The position numbers were made by a program, and so were the translations under genes. A DNA stretch of 64,000 nt from Bacteroidales bacterium (GTDB lineage: Bacteria; Bacteroidota; Bacteroidia; Bacteroidales; Tenuifilaceae), in assembly GCA_013141385.1 (NCBI GenBank), contig JABFRB010000016.1, positions 1 through 64,000 on the forward strand, given 5' to 3'. The notes below the pieces were generated by a model that was not told the origin of the DNA, did not search any database, and saw only the letters and a program-made list of their open reading frames with translations. Shown one piece after another: positions 25,201 to 33,456 of this stretch (position 1 is its first letter; every line of letters begins with the position of its first letter).

Positions 25201-27868
25201 TTGGCCAGGCTGGGTTAAACGCGATAAGAGTAGAAACCCAGAAGCTGCTACCATGTTGGTTTTCTCATCGGATAAGCAGGAGTACAAGGTTGGAGAGAAC
25301 GTCAATCTTACAATTCCAACAGCCGAAGGTGGAAATGTATTTGTAAGTATCGAGAATGGCGTAAATGTACTTGAAACATATTGGGTTGAATCGAAAAAAG
25401 GGGAAACCCAATTCTCATTTAAGGTCACCGATAAGATGACCCCGAATATCTACGTACATTCTACCTTTATTCAGCCTCATGGGCAAACCATTAACGACCT
25501 ACCAATTAGGTTGTACGGGATTATTCCTCTAATGATAGTTAATCCTGAAACTCACCTTAACCCAGTTCTATCATTACCCGATGAGTTAGAACCTGAAAAA
25601 AAGGTTAACATAACCGTTTCGGAGAAGGATGGTAAGGCTATGACCGTTACACTTGCCATGGTTGATGAAGGTTTGCTAGATTTAACCCGATTTAAAACAC
25701 CCGATCCATGGGGTCGCTTTTATGCACGCGAGGCTCTTGGGGTAAAAACATGGGATCTATTTGATATGGTTATGGGTGCCGATGCTGGGAAGATGCTTCG
25801 CATTATCTCAATTGGCGGTGATGAGGCGTTAATCAATAAAGGTGACCGTTCAGCAAATAGGTTTAAACCTGTTGTGAAATATATAGGGCCATTTACCGTT
25901 GAAAGTGGTGAGAAGAAGAAGATTAGCTTTATAATGCCAAATTATATTGGTTCTGTAAGAGTTATGGTTGTTGCTGCTAAGGAGGGAGCATATGGCTCAG
26001 CCGAGAAAACAGCACCTGTGCGAAAACCGCTAATGGTACTATCAACGCTACCACGCGTTCTTGGCCCTGAAGAAGATGTTGTACTCCCAGTGACAGTTTT
26101 TGCAATGGACAAAAAAGTTAAGGATGTTAAGATTCGCCTTGAGCTAAATGATTTGTTGATACCCGTTGGTGAAACGGAAAAGAGTATCACTTTTAACGAG
26201 ATTGGTGACCAGGTTATTAAATTCAACCTAAAAGTTGCTTCAAAATTAGGCATTGGAAAGGTTAAGGTAATTGCCACCAGCGGTCGCAATGAGGCAACCC
26301 ACGAAATTGAACTCAATGTTCGCAACGCCAATCCTCCGATGACTCTTGTAAAGGAGATTGTTCTGAATGCAAATCAGAAGTGGAATCCAACGTACAAAGC
26401 CTTTGGAATGGAGGGAACAAATAAGGCATCACTCGAATTTAGCACAATACCTCCTATCAATCTTGGTTACAGATTAGCATATCTTATCCAATATCCACAT
26501 GGATGCCTAGAGCAGACAACATCAGGTGCTTTCCCTCAACTATTCATTAGTAAATTAGGTGATTTTGATGTTGAAACTCGCAATAGAGCCGAAGAAAACG
26601 TTCGTTACGGATTAGATAAAATCAGAACATTCCGCACTATTGACGGAGGTCTATCGCTTTGGGCTGGCAGCCAGCAACCCGATGAGTGGGCAACCACATA
26701 CGCAGGGCATTTCATGCTCGAAGCAGAGGCTCTGGGCTATAGCATTCCTGCGGGAATAATGGAGGGATGGAAACGATATCAGCGACAAAGGTCGCTAACA
26801 TGGGCACCAGCATCAAGCAGAGATTACTATAACGGTGATTTGATGCAGGCCTACCGACTATACACCCTTGCGCTAGCAAAAGTTCCAGAACTTGGTGCTA
26901 TGAACCGCTTACGTGAATATCCATCACTCTCGGTAAATGCACGTTACCGCTTGGCTGCTGCTTATGCTTTAGCTGGTAATCCAGAGGCTGCAATGAGTTT
27001 GATACAAGGCAAATCGGTTGAAATTCCATTCTACCGTGAGATGGGCTATACCTACGGCTCGCAAACCCGTGATAAGGCTATGGTTGCCGAAGCACTTGTT
27101 CTTCTTAAAGATTTAGAAAAGGTGATGCCACTCCTCCGTGATCTATCGGCACAACTTAGCAAGGATGAATGGATGAGTACTCAGGAGATTTCGTTCAGCT
27201 TACTCGCCTTCTCTAAGTATGCTGCTACAGTTAAATCAGGCGATGGAATTGATGTATCCTTTAAAGCGGATGACAATAACAACAAGAAGTTACAAACCAA
27301 ACTAACCATTGCTCAGCATAACTTTAACCCTGTTCAGAAAGGCGAAGGAGAAGTTAATATAACCAATAACGGGAGCGGTGTTGTATTTGCAAGATTGATA
27401 ACATCGGGTATTCCTGTAGCAGGGAACGAGGTTCCCCAATCGAACAATATCAAGATGGATGTTAGCTTCCACCAGATGAATGGCGTTGTAATTTCGCCCG
27501 ATAAGTTGGAGCAAGGAACTGATTTCTATACTGAGATAAAGATTCATAACCCCGGAACTCGCAGCAACTTTGAGCAACTATCGCTTTCGGTTATTGTTCC
27601 TTCGGGTTGGGAAATAAGGAATACAAGGATGGAAGAGGCCTCCGCAATAGAAACCTCATCGTATGATTATCAGGATATCAGAGATGATAGGGTTTATACC
27701 TATTTCAGTTTGCCTTGGGGCAAGACAAAATCCTATAAAATTGTATTCAACGCTGCTTATGTTGGCAAATTCTATCTACCATCATTCGCTTGCGAAGCTA
27801 TGTATGATAACTCCGTTTTTGCAAGGAATAGCGGAAAATGGGTTGAGGTTGTGAACCAAGGGGAATAG
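22289..27868 (+). CDS. Alpha-2-macroglobulin family protein with thioester
   Basis: A very large (1859-residue) bacterial alpha-2-macroglobulin, thought to trap proteases in the periplasm and protect the envelope. Residues 6-25 are an uncleaved-looking membrane anchor; there is no lipobox, unlike the E. coli relative. Successive macroglobulin beta domains follow, including the bait-region neighbourhood with GERGVWRPGDTLFLSFIL (about 630) and an acidic tract rich in Tyr/Glu/Asp near residues 484-496. The thioester motif CLEQ is intact at 1406-1409 (YPHGCLEQTT), followed by an alpha/alpha toroid (1400-1650) and a C-terminal receptor-like beta domain. A terminator hairpin follows at once. No pbpC neighbour here. 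Confidence 0.93.
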   Translation: MNKKRRIIAIAIVVVIIGSYFAIFNGRHRKSESLTKDFSSYISAYTNGVISNRSIIRVVFASDFAGNTIVGKVADQNLISISPSIKGEMMWTTSRTIEFTPYNPLPEDKEYSVTVSLNKLIKDIPKGYEEFDFSFRTIKQSMEVMVNGLEFYQEASKMERRLNGVVNTADFADANEIKKTIEAKQGSDKLEMTWETSTDGKTYRFWVENIKQGDTPSKVILNCDGDPINTDFSKNIEYEIPVKGVFRILSTKVIQNPDQYVEIRFSEPIDQNLSLQGLITCEEISDLRMITEGNIIKVYPTNRQNGTFSFNVAEGIRCFGGQKLGEAVVLPIQFEVYKPEVKMIGDGVIIPSSSGLLFPFQAVSLRAVDVEIIRIFEDNIAQFLQVNNLGGSSELHRVGRMLLRKTILLNAGGEVDYGAWNTFHIDLSKMINTEPGAIYQVKISFRKNYSAYGCEGKTNTEPIKTIEEIYDPSDDSHQSYYYEDYEDYYYEDGESYNWQERENPCNVSYYRNKEVRRNVLASNLGILAKRGTDGSSIFVVTDLLTAKPISGVSIEIYNYQHRIMATASTDGDGMAKLEFKGNEKPFLLIAKQGTQRGYLKLDDGSSLSLSSFDISGEAVQRGIKGLIYGERGVWRPGDTLFLSFILEDKNKTLPENHPISFELVDPRGQVVYKTISTTSVDGVYAFPVATSQDAPTGSYTARVKIGGATFTQPVRVETIMPNRLKLNLDFGVNELKMNRNISANLKAKWLHGAPARNLKAKVDITLSASTTTFKNYKGYSFDDESRTFSSEEQSLFEGVLNESGEITFSPRIDVKASAPGVLKASFKVRVFEEGGNFSIDKFSMPYYPFETFVGVKMPDPGTRGNMFVTDTDQKLKVVTVNADGNPVSRSGLKVEIYKLDWRWWWEQNSDDLSNYVSNSYSRIIQRGFVSTGSNGEGEFNVRINQPEWGRFLIRVIDPDGGHAASTISYFDWPGWVKRDKSRNPEAATMLVFSSDKQEYKVGENVNLTIPTAEGGNVFVSIENGVNVLETYWVESKKGETQFSFKVTDKMTPNIYVHSTFIQPHGQTINDLPIRLYGIIPLMIVNPETHLNPVLSLPDELEPEKKVNITVSEKDGKAMTVTLAMVDEGLLDLTRFKTPDPWGRFYAREALGVKTWDLFDMVMGADAGKMLRIISIGGDEALINKGDRSANRFKPVVKYIGPFTVESGEKKKISFIMPNYIGSVRVMVVAAKEGAYGSAEKTAPVRKPLMVLSTLPRVLGPEEDVVLPVTVFAMDKKVKDVKIRLELNDLLIPVGETEKSITFNEIGDQVIKFNLKVASKLGIGKVKVIATSGRNEATHEIELNVRNANPPMTLVKEIVLNANQKWNPTYKAFGMEGTNKASLEFSTIPPINLGYRLAYLIQYPHGCLEQTTSGAFPQLFISKLGDFDVETRNRAEENVRYGLDKIRTFRTIDGGLSLWAGSQQPDEWATTYAGHFMLEAEALGYSIPAGIMEGWKRYQRQRSLTWAPASSRDYYNGDLMQAYRLYTLALAKVPELGAMNRLREYPSLSVNARYRLAAAYALAGNPEAAMSLIQGKSVEIPFYREMGYTYGSQTRDKAMVAEALVLLKDLEKVMPLLRDLSAQLSKDEWMSTQEISFSLLAFSKYAATVKSGDGIDVSFKADDNNNKKLQTKLTIAQHNFNPVQKGEGEVNITNNGSGVVFARLITSGIPVAGNEVPQSNNIKMDVSFHQMNGVVISPDKLEQGTDFYTEIKIHNPGTRSNFEQLSLSVIVPSGWEIRNTRMEEASAIETSSYDYQDIRDDRVYTYFSLPWGKTKSYKIVFNAAYVGKFYLPSFACEAMYDNSVFARNSGKWVEVVNQGE

Positions 27869-27888
27869 TCCTTTTTTCAATGTTTTTT

Positions 27889-27932
27889 ATTGTGCCTACT
27901 GTGGTAAATATTCTAACCACAATAGGCACAAT
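27889..27932 (+). terminator. Hairpin after the macroglobulin gene
   Basis: 27889-27905 (attgtgcctactgtggt) pairs with 27916-27932 (accacaataggcacaat) with one mismatch in 17. A long, mostly perfect stem 20 bases after the stop codon; a terminator is likely though the U tract is weak. Confidence 0.6.
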
Positions 27933-27976
27933 AGTTAAAAAGTATCTGCATTTAACAACTTTACCAAGCAGTTAAA

Positions 27977-28279
27977 ATGGATAAATCAAACAAAATTCAA
28001 CTATTTAACGATCGTAAAATCCGCTCTCTCTGGGATGAAGAACAGGAGAAGTGGTACTTTTCAATTATCGATGTGGTTGCCGTTCTTACCGAAAGCATTG
28101 ATGCCAACGCCTATTGGCGTAAACTGAAACAGCGACTTAAAGAAGAAGGTAATGAAACCGTGACGAATTGTCACGGTTTGAAAATGCCCGCACCTGACGG
28201 TAAGTTACGCTTAACGGATGTTGCCGACACCGAGCAACTTTTTCGTTTAATTCAATCAATTCCATCACCTATCTTATAA
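27977..28279 (+). pseudogene. 3'-truncated BRO-N/antirepressor-like gene
   Basis: The 100-residue product is the N-terminal domain of a phage-antirepressor-like (BRO-N, also annotated DinD-like) family: KIQLFNDRKIRSLWDEEQEK, WYFSIIDVVAVLTES, YWRKLKQRLKEEGNETVTNC and RLTDVADTEQLFRLIQSIPS. From memory full members run to about 270-290 residues and continue SIPSP-KAEPFK; here the frame ends two codons after SIPSP with IL and TAA, and no continuation was found downstream. So it is probably a remnant; an intact short variant cannot be ruled out. It opens an accessory patch. Confidence 0.7.
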
Positions 28280-28338
28280 CAAAAATAAAGAAATAGAAGA
28301 TTAATCTAGGCCATATTCATAAACTTTACAAATCAGAA

Positions 28339-28365
28339 AACTCGGAGAAATTCCGAGTTTTTTCC
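28339..28365 (+). terminator. Rho-independent terminator
   Basis: Stem aactcgga (28339-28346) with tccgagtt (28352-28359), then a T run. It follows the truncated antirepressor gene by 60 bases. Confidence 0.65.
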
Positions 28366-28585
28366 TTTCTACATGCTCAGTTCGGCGCAGGTTAGCGAAG
28401 CGCACCTGCGTCGTACTATTATTGCAGGCTGCGCCTGAGATCAAAACCAGCAAGACTATTAACCATTGTAAAAGCAGTCAATATTCAGACTCTTTCAGGT
28501 CTATCGACTCTGAAAGGTCATGCTCAATAGGATAACCTGATAGAGTTCGAAGAACCTATCAGAGTTTGCCTCCAAATCCCCATAA

Positions 28586-28635
28586 AATCGAATAACCCTA
28601 AGATATTATCGCATTTTGCGATAGGGTGGTAATTA
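28586..28635. repeat. Short dispersed palindromic repeat (copy 2)
   Basis: tatcgca-ttt-tgcgata at 28607-28623, preceded by aatcgaataac; same arrangement as 2106-2150. Confidence 0.45.
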
Positions 28636-28686
28636 TTAACCATCAAAACTCTTAAAAAGATTATGTTGTCCAGAAAAGATAATCAA

Positions 28687-28789
28687 TAACCGCAGAGGAC
28701 ACAAAGAAAAACGCAAAGAGCGCAAATACCTATTAAACAGACCATTGACTTTTGCGAACTTTGCGAAACCTCATAATACTCTGCGGTTA
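28687..28789. repeat. Inverted-repeat-bounded element of the 'cgcagag' type
   Basis: taaccgcagag (28687-28697) and ctctgcggtta (28779-28789) are perfect 11-base inverted repeats; inside, cgcaaag-type motifs occur on both strands. Related but less complete sequences with cgcaaag/ctttgcg lie at 39040-39220 and 51385-51470. Confidence 0.5.
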
Positions 28790-28909
28790 ATTTATGCTTG
28801 ACTTATTCTATAATCCCCAATTTTAATTTGTTGATTTAATGCTAAATATTATATTTGTTTAAGGATAACAAGGGAAAGTTCACATAACTACTCCCAAAAA
28901 ACAACAACT

Positions 28910-30676
28910 ATGAAGTGTTCAATTGTAGGTGGAAAATGTCAGCATAATATTGGTAAAAAAGATAAGTTTATATTCGTTATTATGCCCTTTAAGGATGAGT
29001 TTAATAATGTTTATGATTCAATTGAAAGAGCCGCTAAAGATATTGGTTATGATTGCGAAAAGGCAAATGAAAAATATACCGAAAATTCAATTTGGTGCGA
29101 TAGGATTTGTAAGAATATTCAAAAAGCCCAATATGTAATTGCCGACACAACAGAAAAAAACCCTAACGTTTTTTACGAGCTTGGATTTGCACAAGCTCTA
29201 GACAATACACATCCAATTATTATTACCCAAAATGTAAAGGATGTTCCTTTTGATATTGCACCAATTAATCTGATTGAATATAAGGTCAATAACCTAAAAG
29301 AATTAAGACTCAAAATAAAAGATGCAATAGAAACTATAGCAAAAGAAGTTCCACCTGTTACAAGCAGAACCCCAGAAGAAACTATTGCAGAGTTAAGGAA
29401 ACAGCTAATAGACGAAGAAAATAGAAGTAAGGGGTTTAAAGAAGAGTTAAAGGAAAGCGAAGAGAAAGAAAAAAAATTGAGAGGAATAATTAACGAGCAT
29501 GAAGCAATAAAGGCTGATCCTGAAGGGCAATTTAAAGGTAAAATTATTGAACTTGAGAAAGAAATTGCAGAGTATAAAGCTAAACTAAAACTATCGGAGC
29601 AAGAGATAGAACAGGTACAAACACAATGGGAAGTGGAACTAAAGGAAAAAGAAGAAAAGTTAAAGATTTTTGAAGAGGAACTGAAGATTTATAAACAGGA
29701 TAAGAATATTGAAAACATTGAGAATATTTTATTTAAAGACAATGAGGAAAAACTAGATGCTGTTAACTATTTTGATTTAGCTTATGAAGAAAAAAATATT
29801 GATAAAAAAATACTTCTTTACACAAAAGCAATTGATTTAGATAAGAATTATGCTTTGGCTTATAATAATCGTGGAAATGCATATTCAGGTAAAGGGGATT
29901 CTGATAAAGCAATATCAGACTACAATAAAGCTATTGAATTAGATAGTAATAATGCTAGTGCTTATAATAATCGTGGAGTTGCATATAAAGAAAAAGGGGA
30001 TTTCGAAAAAGCAATATCAGACTACAATAAAGCTATTGAATTAGATAATAATAAAGCTAGTGCTTATAATAATCGTGGAGTTGCATATAAAGAGAAAGGG
30101 GATTTCGAAAAAGCAATATCAGACTACAATAAAGCTATTGAATTAGATAGTAATAATGCTATGGCTTATAATAATCGTGGAAATGCATATTCAGGTAAAG
30201 GGGATTTTGAAAAAGCAATATCAGATTACAATAAAGCTATTGAATTAGATAATAATTCTGCTGGGGCATATTATAATCGTGGAGCTACATATGGGGAAAA
30301 AGGGGATTTTGAAAAAGCAATATCAGACTACAATAAAGCTATTGAATTAGATAAAAACTATATAGAACCCTATCTCAATTTAAAGGAATCATACATCACT
30401 ATCAATGAATATGAGAATTCCTTAAAGGTAATCTATGCCGAAATTGAGTCTAATGATTACGAAATAATTTATAACCTCTTGGAATACGCTGCTAAAGTTC
30501 TGCTCGGTTTAGAATGCACTCTCGAGCATAAAAAAGTTATTTCATTATTAGGATCAAAACCAAAATTAGATTGGTCTTTTAAACAACTTGAAGAATGGCT
30601 AGTCTCCCTGCCCGCCAGCGATTCAAAAAAGGAAATTGTGGAATTAATTGAAATGGTAAAAAATTGTGGCAAATAA
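28910..30676 (+). CDS. TIR/nucleoside-deoxyribosyltransferase-like protein with coiled coil and TPRs
   Basis: A 588-residue cytoplasmic protein in three parts. Residues about 18-145: a flavodoxin-like domain with KFIFVIMPFKDEF and VIADTTEKNPNVFYELGFAQ, the pattern shared by nucleoside 2-deoxyribosyltransferase-like and bacterial TIR-like (potential NAD-cleaving) domains. Residues about 155-270: Glu/Lys-rich coiled coil. Residues 313-482: five consecutive 34-residue TPRs almost identical to each other (AISDYNKAIELD in every copy), then a helical tail. An effector domain plus oligomerisation and recognition modules is a layout common in anti-phage defence, but no partner gene is adjacent. Function is inferred only. 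Confidence 0.75.
   Translation: MKCSIVGGKCQHNIGKKDKFIFVIMPFKDEFNNVYDSIERAAKDIGYDCEKANEKYTENSIWCDRICKNIQKAQYVIADTTEKNPNVFYELGFAQALDNTHPIIITQNVKDVPFDIAPINLIEYKVNNLKELRLKIKDAIETIAKEVPPVTSRTPEETIAELRKQLIDEENRSKGFKEELKESEEKEKKLRGIINEHEAIKADPEGQFKGKIIELEKEIAEYKAKLKLSEQEIEQVQTQWEVELKEKEEKLKIFEEELKIYKQDKNIENIENILFKDNEEKLDAVNYFDLAYEEKNIDKKILLYTKAIDLDKNYALAYNNRGNAYSGKGDSDKAISDYNKAIELDSNNASAYNNRGVAYKEKGDFEKAISDYNKAIELDNNKASAYNNRGVAYKEKGDFEKAISDYNKAIELDSNNAMAYNNRGNAYSGKGDFEKAISDYNKAIELDNNSAGAYYNRGATYGEKGDFEKAISDYNKAIELDKNYIEPYLNLKESYITINEYENSLKVIYAEIESNDYEIIYNLLEYAAKVLLGLECTLEHKKVISLLGSKPKLDWSFKQLEEWLVSLPASDSKKEIVELIEMVKNCGK
29846..30355 (+). repeat. Five tandem 102-bp repeats encoding TPRs
   Basis: Five in-frame units of exactly 102 bases, nearly identical at DNA level (each contains gcaatatcaga followed by ttacaataaagct or ctacaataaagct and attgaattagat). 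Unit length keeps the frame, so copy number can change without disrupting the gene. Confidence 0.85.
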
Positions 30677-30686
30677 TACATAAAAA

Positions 30687-30719
30687 AACTCTGACAGGGT
30701 TTTAAACCCTGTCAGAGTT
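30687..30719. terminator. Bidirectional terminator between convergent genes
   Basis: aactctgacagggttt (30687-30702) and aaaccctgtcagagtt (30704-30719) form a perfect 16-bp stem with a one-base gap between arms, flanked by A/T runs. It serves the TPR gene and the convergent parC. Confidence 0.75.
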
Positions 30720-30736
30720 ACGTAAGAAATATAGGT

Positions 30737-33394
30737 TTATATCCCCAACTCCATCTGCGTGGCAGATGCGGAATCATCATTATTATCCTCCCCATTCTCC
30801 TCAAAATCACCCTCCTCTTCATCCTCTGATGGGGGTAGCTCTTTTTGGAGTGGTTCAATAAAGGTAATAGCCTTAACCTCGTTGGTGGTTAGGCGTTTTC
30901 CTTTGGCTTTGTAGCCTTTTACGGCTATAAATTCATAAACATCTACCTGCTCGGGATCTTTCTTGGCATGTTTGCCTTTAAAGGTGATTTCGATGCAGGG
31001 GAAATCATCATCGCAAATTGCGATAAACCTAGAGCCTGTTTCCTCGGCTATGAACGATTGTGGTTTTTCTGTAGGATCAAACACGAATCGTTTCAGGTAG
31101 TAGAAATCCTGCTCACCATCAAAGTAAACGGCAGAGAATACCTTGTCGGCATCGTACTTTTCGATGATTATTGGGCTGTTCTCAAATCGTACCGAAAAAT
31201 CGAATCCTGTTAGGTAGTAGGTTCCATCGCCATTTACAACAAGTATTTTCTCTCCATCAAGGAATTCGCCCAGATATTTACCACGGCTATCGGAGTTAAG
31301 GCGAAGGACATCTTCATCCAACCAAATTTTGTGACCTCCAAGGGTGCTTACGCCTCTCTCTTTCAGCTGAATCTTATGAATTGCGTAACGGGTAAAGATA
31401 TTCCCCATTGAGCTGCGCCCTTTTATAGCCAGCTGGCTAAAATCCAACTCAATAATCAGGTTGCGTAGACGTGGCTTGGGTTTTAGGAATACCTTTAGAA
31501 TTTCGGCTTCGCCATTGGGGTTTGCGCTCATATAGAGTATCGAAGAGCCATCGGTTCCCTTAGAAATATCGTACTCCTTATCGCGTGTAATACCAGTAAT
31601 GGCGCATCGTTTCATCATAATTGAACCGTTGCGTCCATCTCTGTAAACCACATTGTAAATGGTGCGCTGGTCGTTTTTCTTAAACACTGCGATGTGAAGA
31701 ATATCCTTTCCAACAAAAGCTTTGTCCTGTACTTTGGATATGAAATACTTGCCGCTTTTTAGGAATACAATTATATCATCAATATCGGAGCAATCGCAAA
31801 CGAACTCATCCTTTTTAAGGCCTGTTCCAAAGAAGCCCTCCTCACGGTTAACGTAAAGTTTTTCGTTAGCTACAACCACCTTCGTTGCCTCAATTGTATC
31901 GAAACTACGAAGTTCGGTTCTACGCTCCTTACCCTTACCATGCTTCTTCTTTATCTGCTGGTAGTAATTTATTGTATAAGGAACGATATTCGAAAGATGA
32001 TTCTTAACCTCTGCAATTTCATCAACTACTGCAAGGATATGCTCATCGGCCTTTTTGATATCAAACTTAGAAATCTTGCGAACAGGTTTTTCTGTTAGTT
32101 TAGTTAAATCGTCGTGAGTAATCTCACGCCTAAAGAGCTTTTTATAAGGATTAAAACCTTTGTCAATTGCTTCAATAACGAGTTCCCAGGTTTCGGTATC
32201 TTTCTCCAATTCACGATATATCCTCTCTTCAAAGAAGATCTTCTCAAGTGATGAAAAATGCCAATCCTCTTCCAGCTCATCTAATCGATTCTTCAATTCC
32301 CAGGTAAGAAGGAACTTGGTATGATCCACCGATGCTTTAAGGAGATCCTTAACGCCCATAAAGCGGGGCTTATCCTGATATATTACGCAGGAGTTTGGTG
32401 AAATTGAGATTTCGCAATCGGTAAATGCGTAGAGTGCATCAATGGTAACATCTGGCGAAACATCAGCAGGAAGATGAATAAGAATCTCGACATTTTGCGA
32501 GGTGTTATCATCAATCTTCTTAATCTTGATTTTGCCCTTGTCGTTAGCCTTTACAATGGTATCAATCAACGATGATGTTGTTTTCCCGAATGGCAGTTCG
32601 GTTATTGAAAGTGTTTTCTTATCAATCTTTTGAATTTTAGCCCGTACCTTAATTGCTCCACCACGAAGACCATCGTTGTAACGAGTACAATCGGCATGTC
32701 CACCAGTGATGAAATCGGGATATAGTTCAAAATCATGGTCTTTCAGATATAAAATTGCAGCATCAATAAGTTCGATGAAGTTATGAGGAAGAATTTTTGA
32801 TGCCAAACCAACGGCAATACCCTCAACACCCTGTGCAAGTAGCAAAGGGAATTTCATGGGTAGCGTAACAGGTTCCTGATTACGACCATCGTAGCTGAGC
32901 ATCCACTCAGTGGTCTTTACGTTGAATGCTACGTCAAGTGCAAATTTTGATAACCGAGCCTCGATGTAACGAGGGGCAGCAGCGCTATCGCCAGTAAGTA
33001 TGTTTCCCCAGTTTCCCTGCTGATCGATGAGTAGATCCTTTTGTCCAAGCTGAACCAAAGCATCGCCAATTGAAGCATCACCATGTGGGTGGAACTGCAT
33101 GGTGAAACCAATGATGTTTGCAACCTTGTTGTAACGACCGTCATCAAGGCGTTTCATGGCATGGAGTATGCGCCGCTGAACGGGTTTAAGTCCATCATCG
33201 AGATGCGGAACAGCACGCTCAAGTATTACGTACGAGGCATAGTCCAGAAACCAGTCCTTGTACATCCCTGTAAGGTGCTTTTTCTTTGCAGCCTCACCTG
33301 TTAACTTTGCAATTCGTGCATGCTCATCGGGGGTAGTTTTTCTTGTTCCGCCCGAGGCTAGTATTTCATCCGCCTCAAAATCATCTAAACGCAT
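30737..33394 (-). CDS. parC: DNA topoisomerase IV subunit A
   Basis: Breakage-reunion subunit of the type IIA topoisomerase that decatenates chromosomes. The 885-residue protein has YASYVILERAVPHLDDGLKP and MKRLDDGRYNKVANIIG at the N-terminus, the catalytic Tyr in AAPRYIEARLS (about residue 143), and a long C-terminal pinwheel domain ending in an acidic tail (Glu/Asp/Asn-rich, about 850-885), as usual in Bacteroidota. Its partner parE lies upstream in the same direction, but a four-helix-bundle gene is inserted between them. Gyrase A versus topo IV A was decided by context and the Bacteroidota-like N-terminus. Confidence 0.9.
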   Translation of the reverse strand: MRLDDFEADEILASGGTRKTTPDEHARIAKLTGEAAKKKHLTGMYKDWFLDYASYVILERAVPHLDDGLKPVQRRILHAMKRLDDGRYNKVANIIGFTMQFHPHGDASIGDALVQLGQKDLLIDQQGNWGNILTGDSAAAPRYIEARLSKFALDVAFNVKTTEWMLSYDGRNQEPVTLPMKFPLLLAQGVEGIAVGLASKILPHNFIELIDAAILYLKDHDFELYPDFITGGHADCTRYNDGLRGGAIKVRAKIQKIDKKTLSITELPFGKTTSSLIDTIVKANDKGKIKIKKIDDNTSQNVEILIHLPADVSPDVTIDALYAFTDCEISISPNSCVIYQDKPRFMGVKDLLKASVDHTKFLLTWELKNRLDELEEDWHFSSLEKIFFEERIYRELEKDTETWELVIEAIDKGFNPYKKLFRREITHDDLTKLTEKPVRKISKFDIKKADEHILAVVDEIAEVKNHLSNIVPYTINYYQQIKKKHGKGKERRTELRSFDTIEATKVVVANEKLYVNREEGFFGTGLKKDEFVCDCSDIDDIIVFLKSGKYFISKVQDKAFVGKDILHIAVFKKNDQRTIYNVVYRDGRNGSIMMKRCAITGITRDKEYDISKGTDGSSILYMSANPNGEAEILKVFLKPKPRLRNLIIELDFSQLAIKGRSSMGNIFTRYAIHKIQLKERGVSTLGGHKIWLDEDVLRLNSDSRGKYLGEFLDGEKILVVNGDGTYYLTGFDFSVRFENSPIIIEKYDADKVFSAVYFDGEQDFYYLKRFVFDPTEKPQSFIAEETGSRFIAICDDDFPCIEITFKGKHAKKDPEQVDVYEFIAVKGYKAKGKRLTTNEVKAITFIEPLQKELPPSEDEEEGDFEENGEDNNDDSASATQMELGI

Positions 33395-33456
33395 TATTCA
33401 GTAATGTTTATTAACGTCTATATCTTTTATCTTACTTTTATTAGTAAAGAGTGATA

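Larger units (their letters stand above)
28280..28909. other. Accessory intergenic region of small repeats
   Basis: No gene. It holds a terminator (28339-28365), a GC-rich hairpin cgcaggt/acctgcg near 28388-28411, the palindrome copy at 28586-28635, and an inverted-repeat element at 28687-28789. Together they mark a hot spot of intergenic repeats. Confidence 0.5.
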
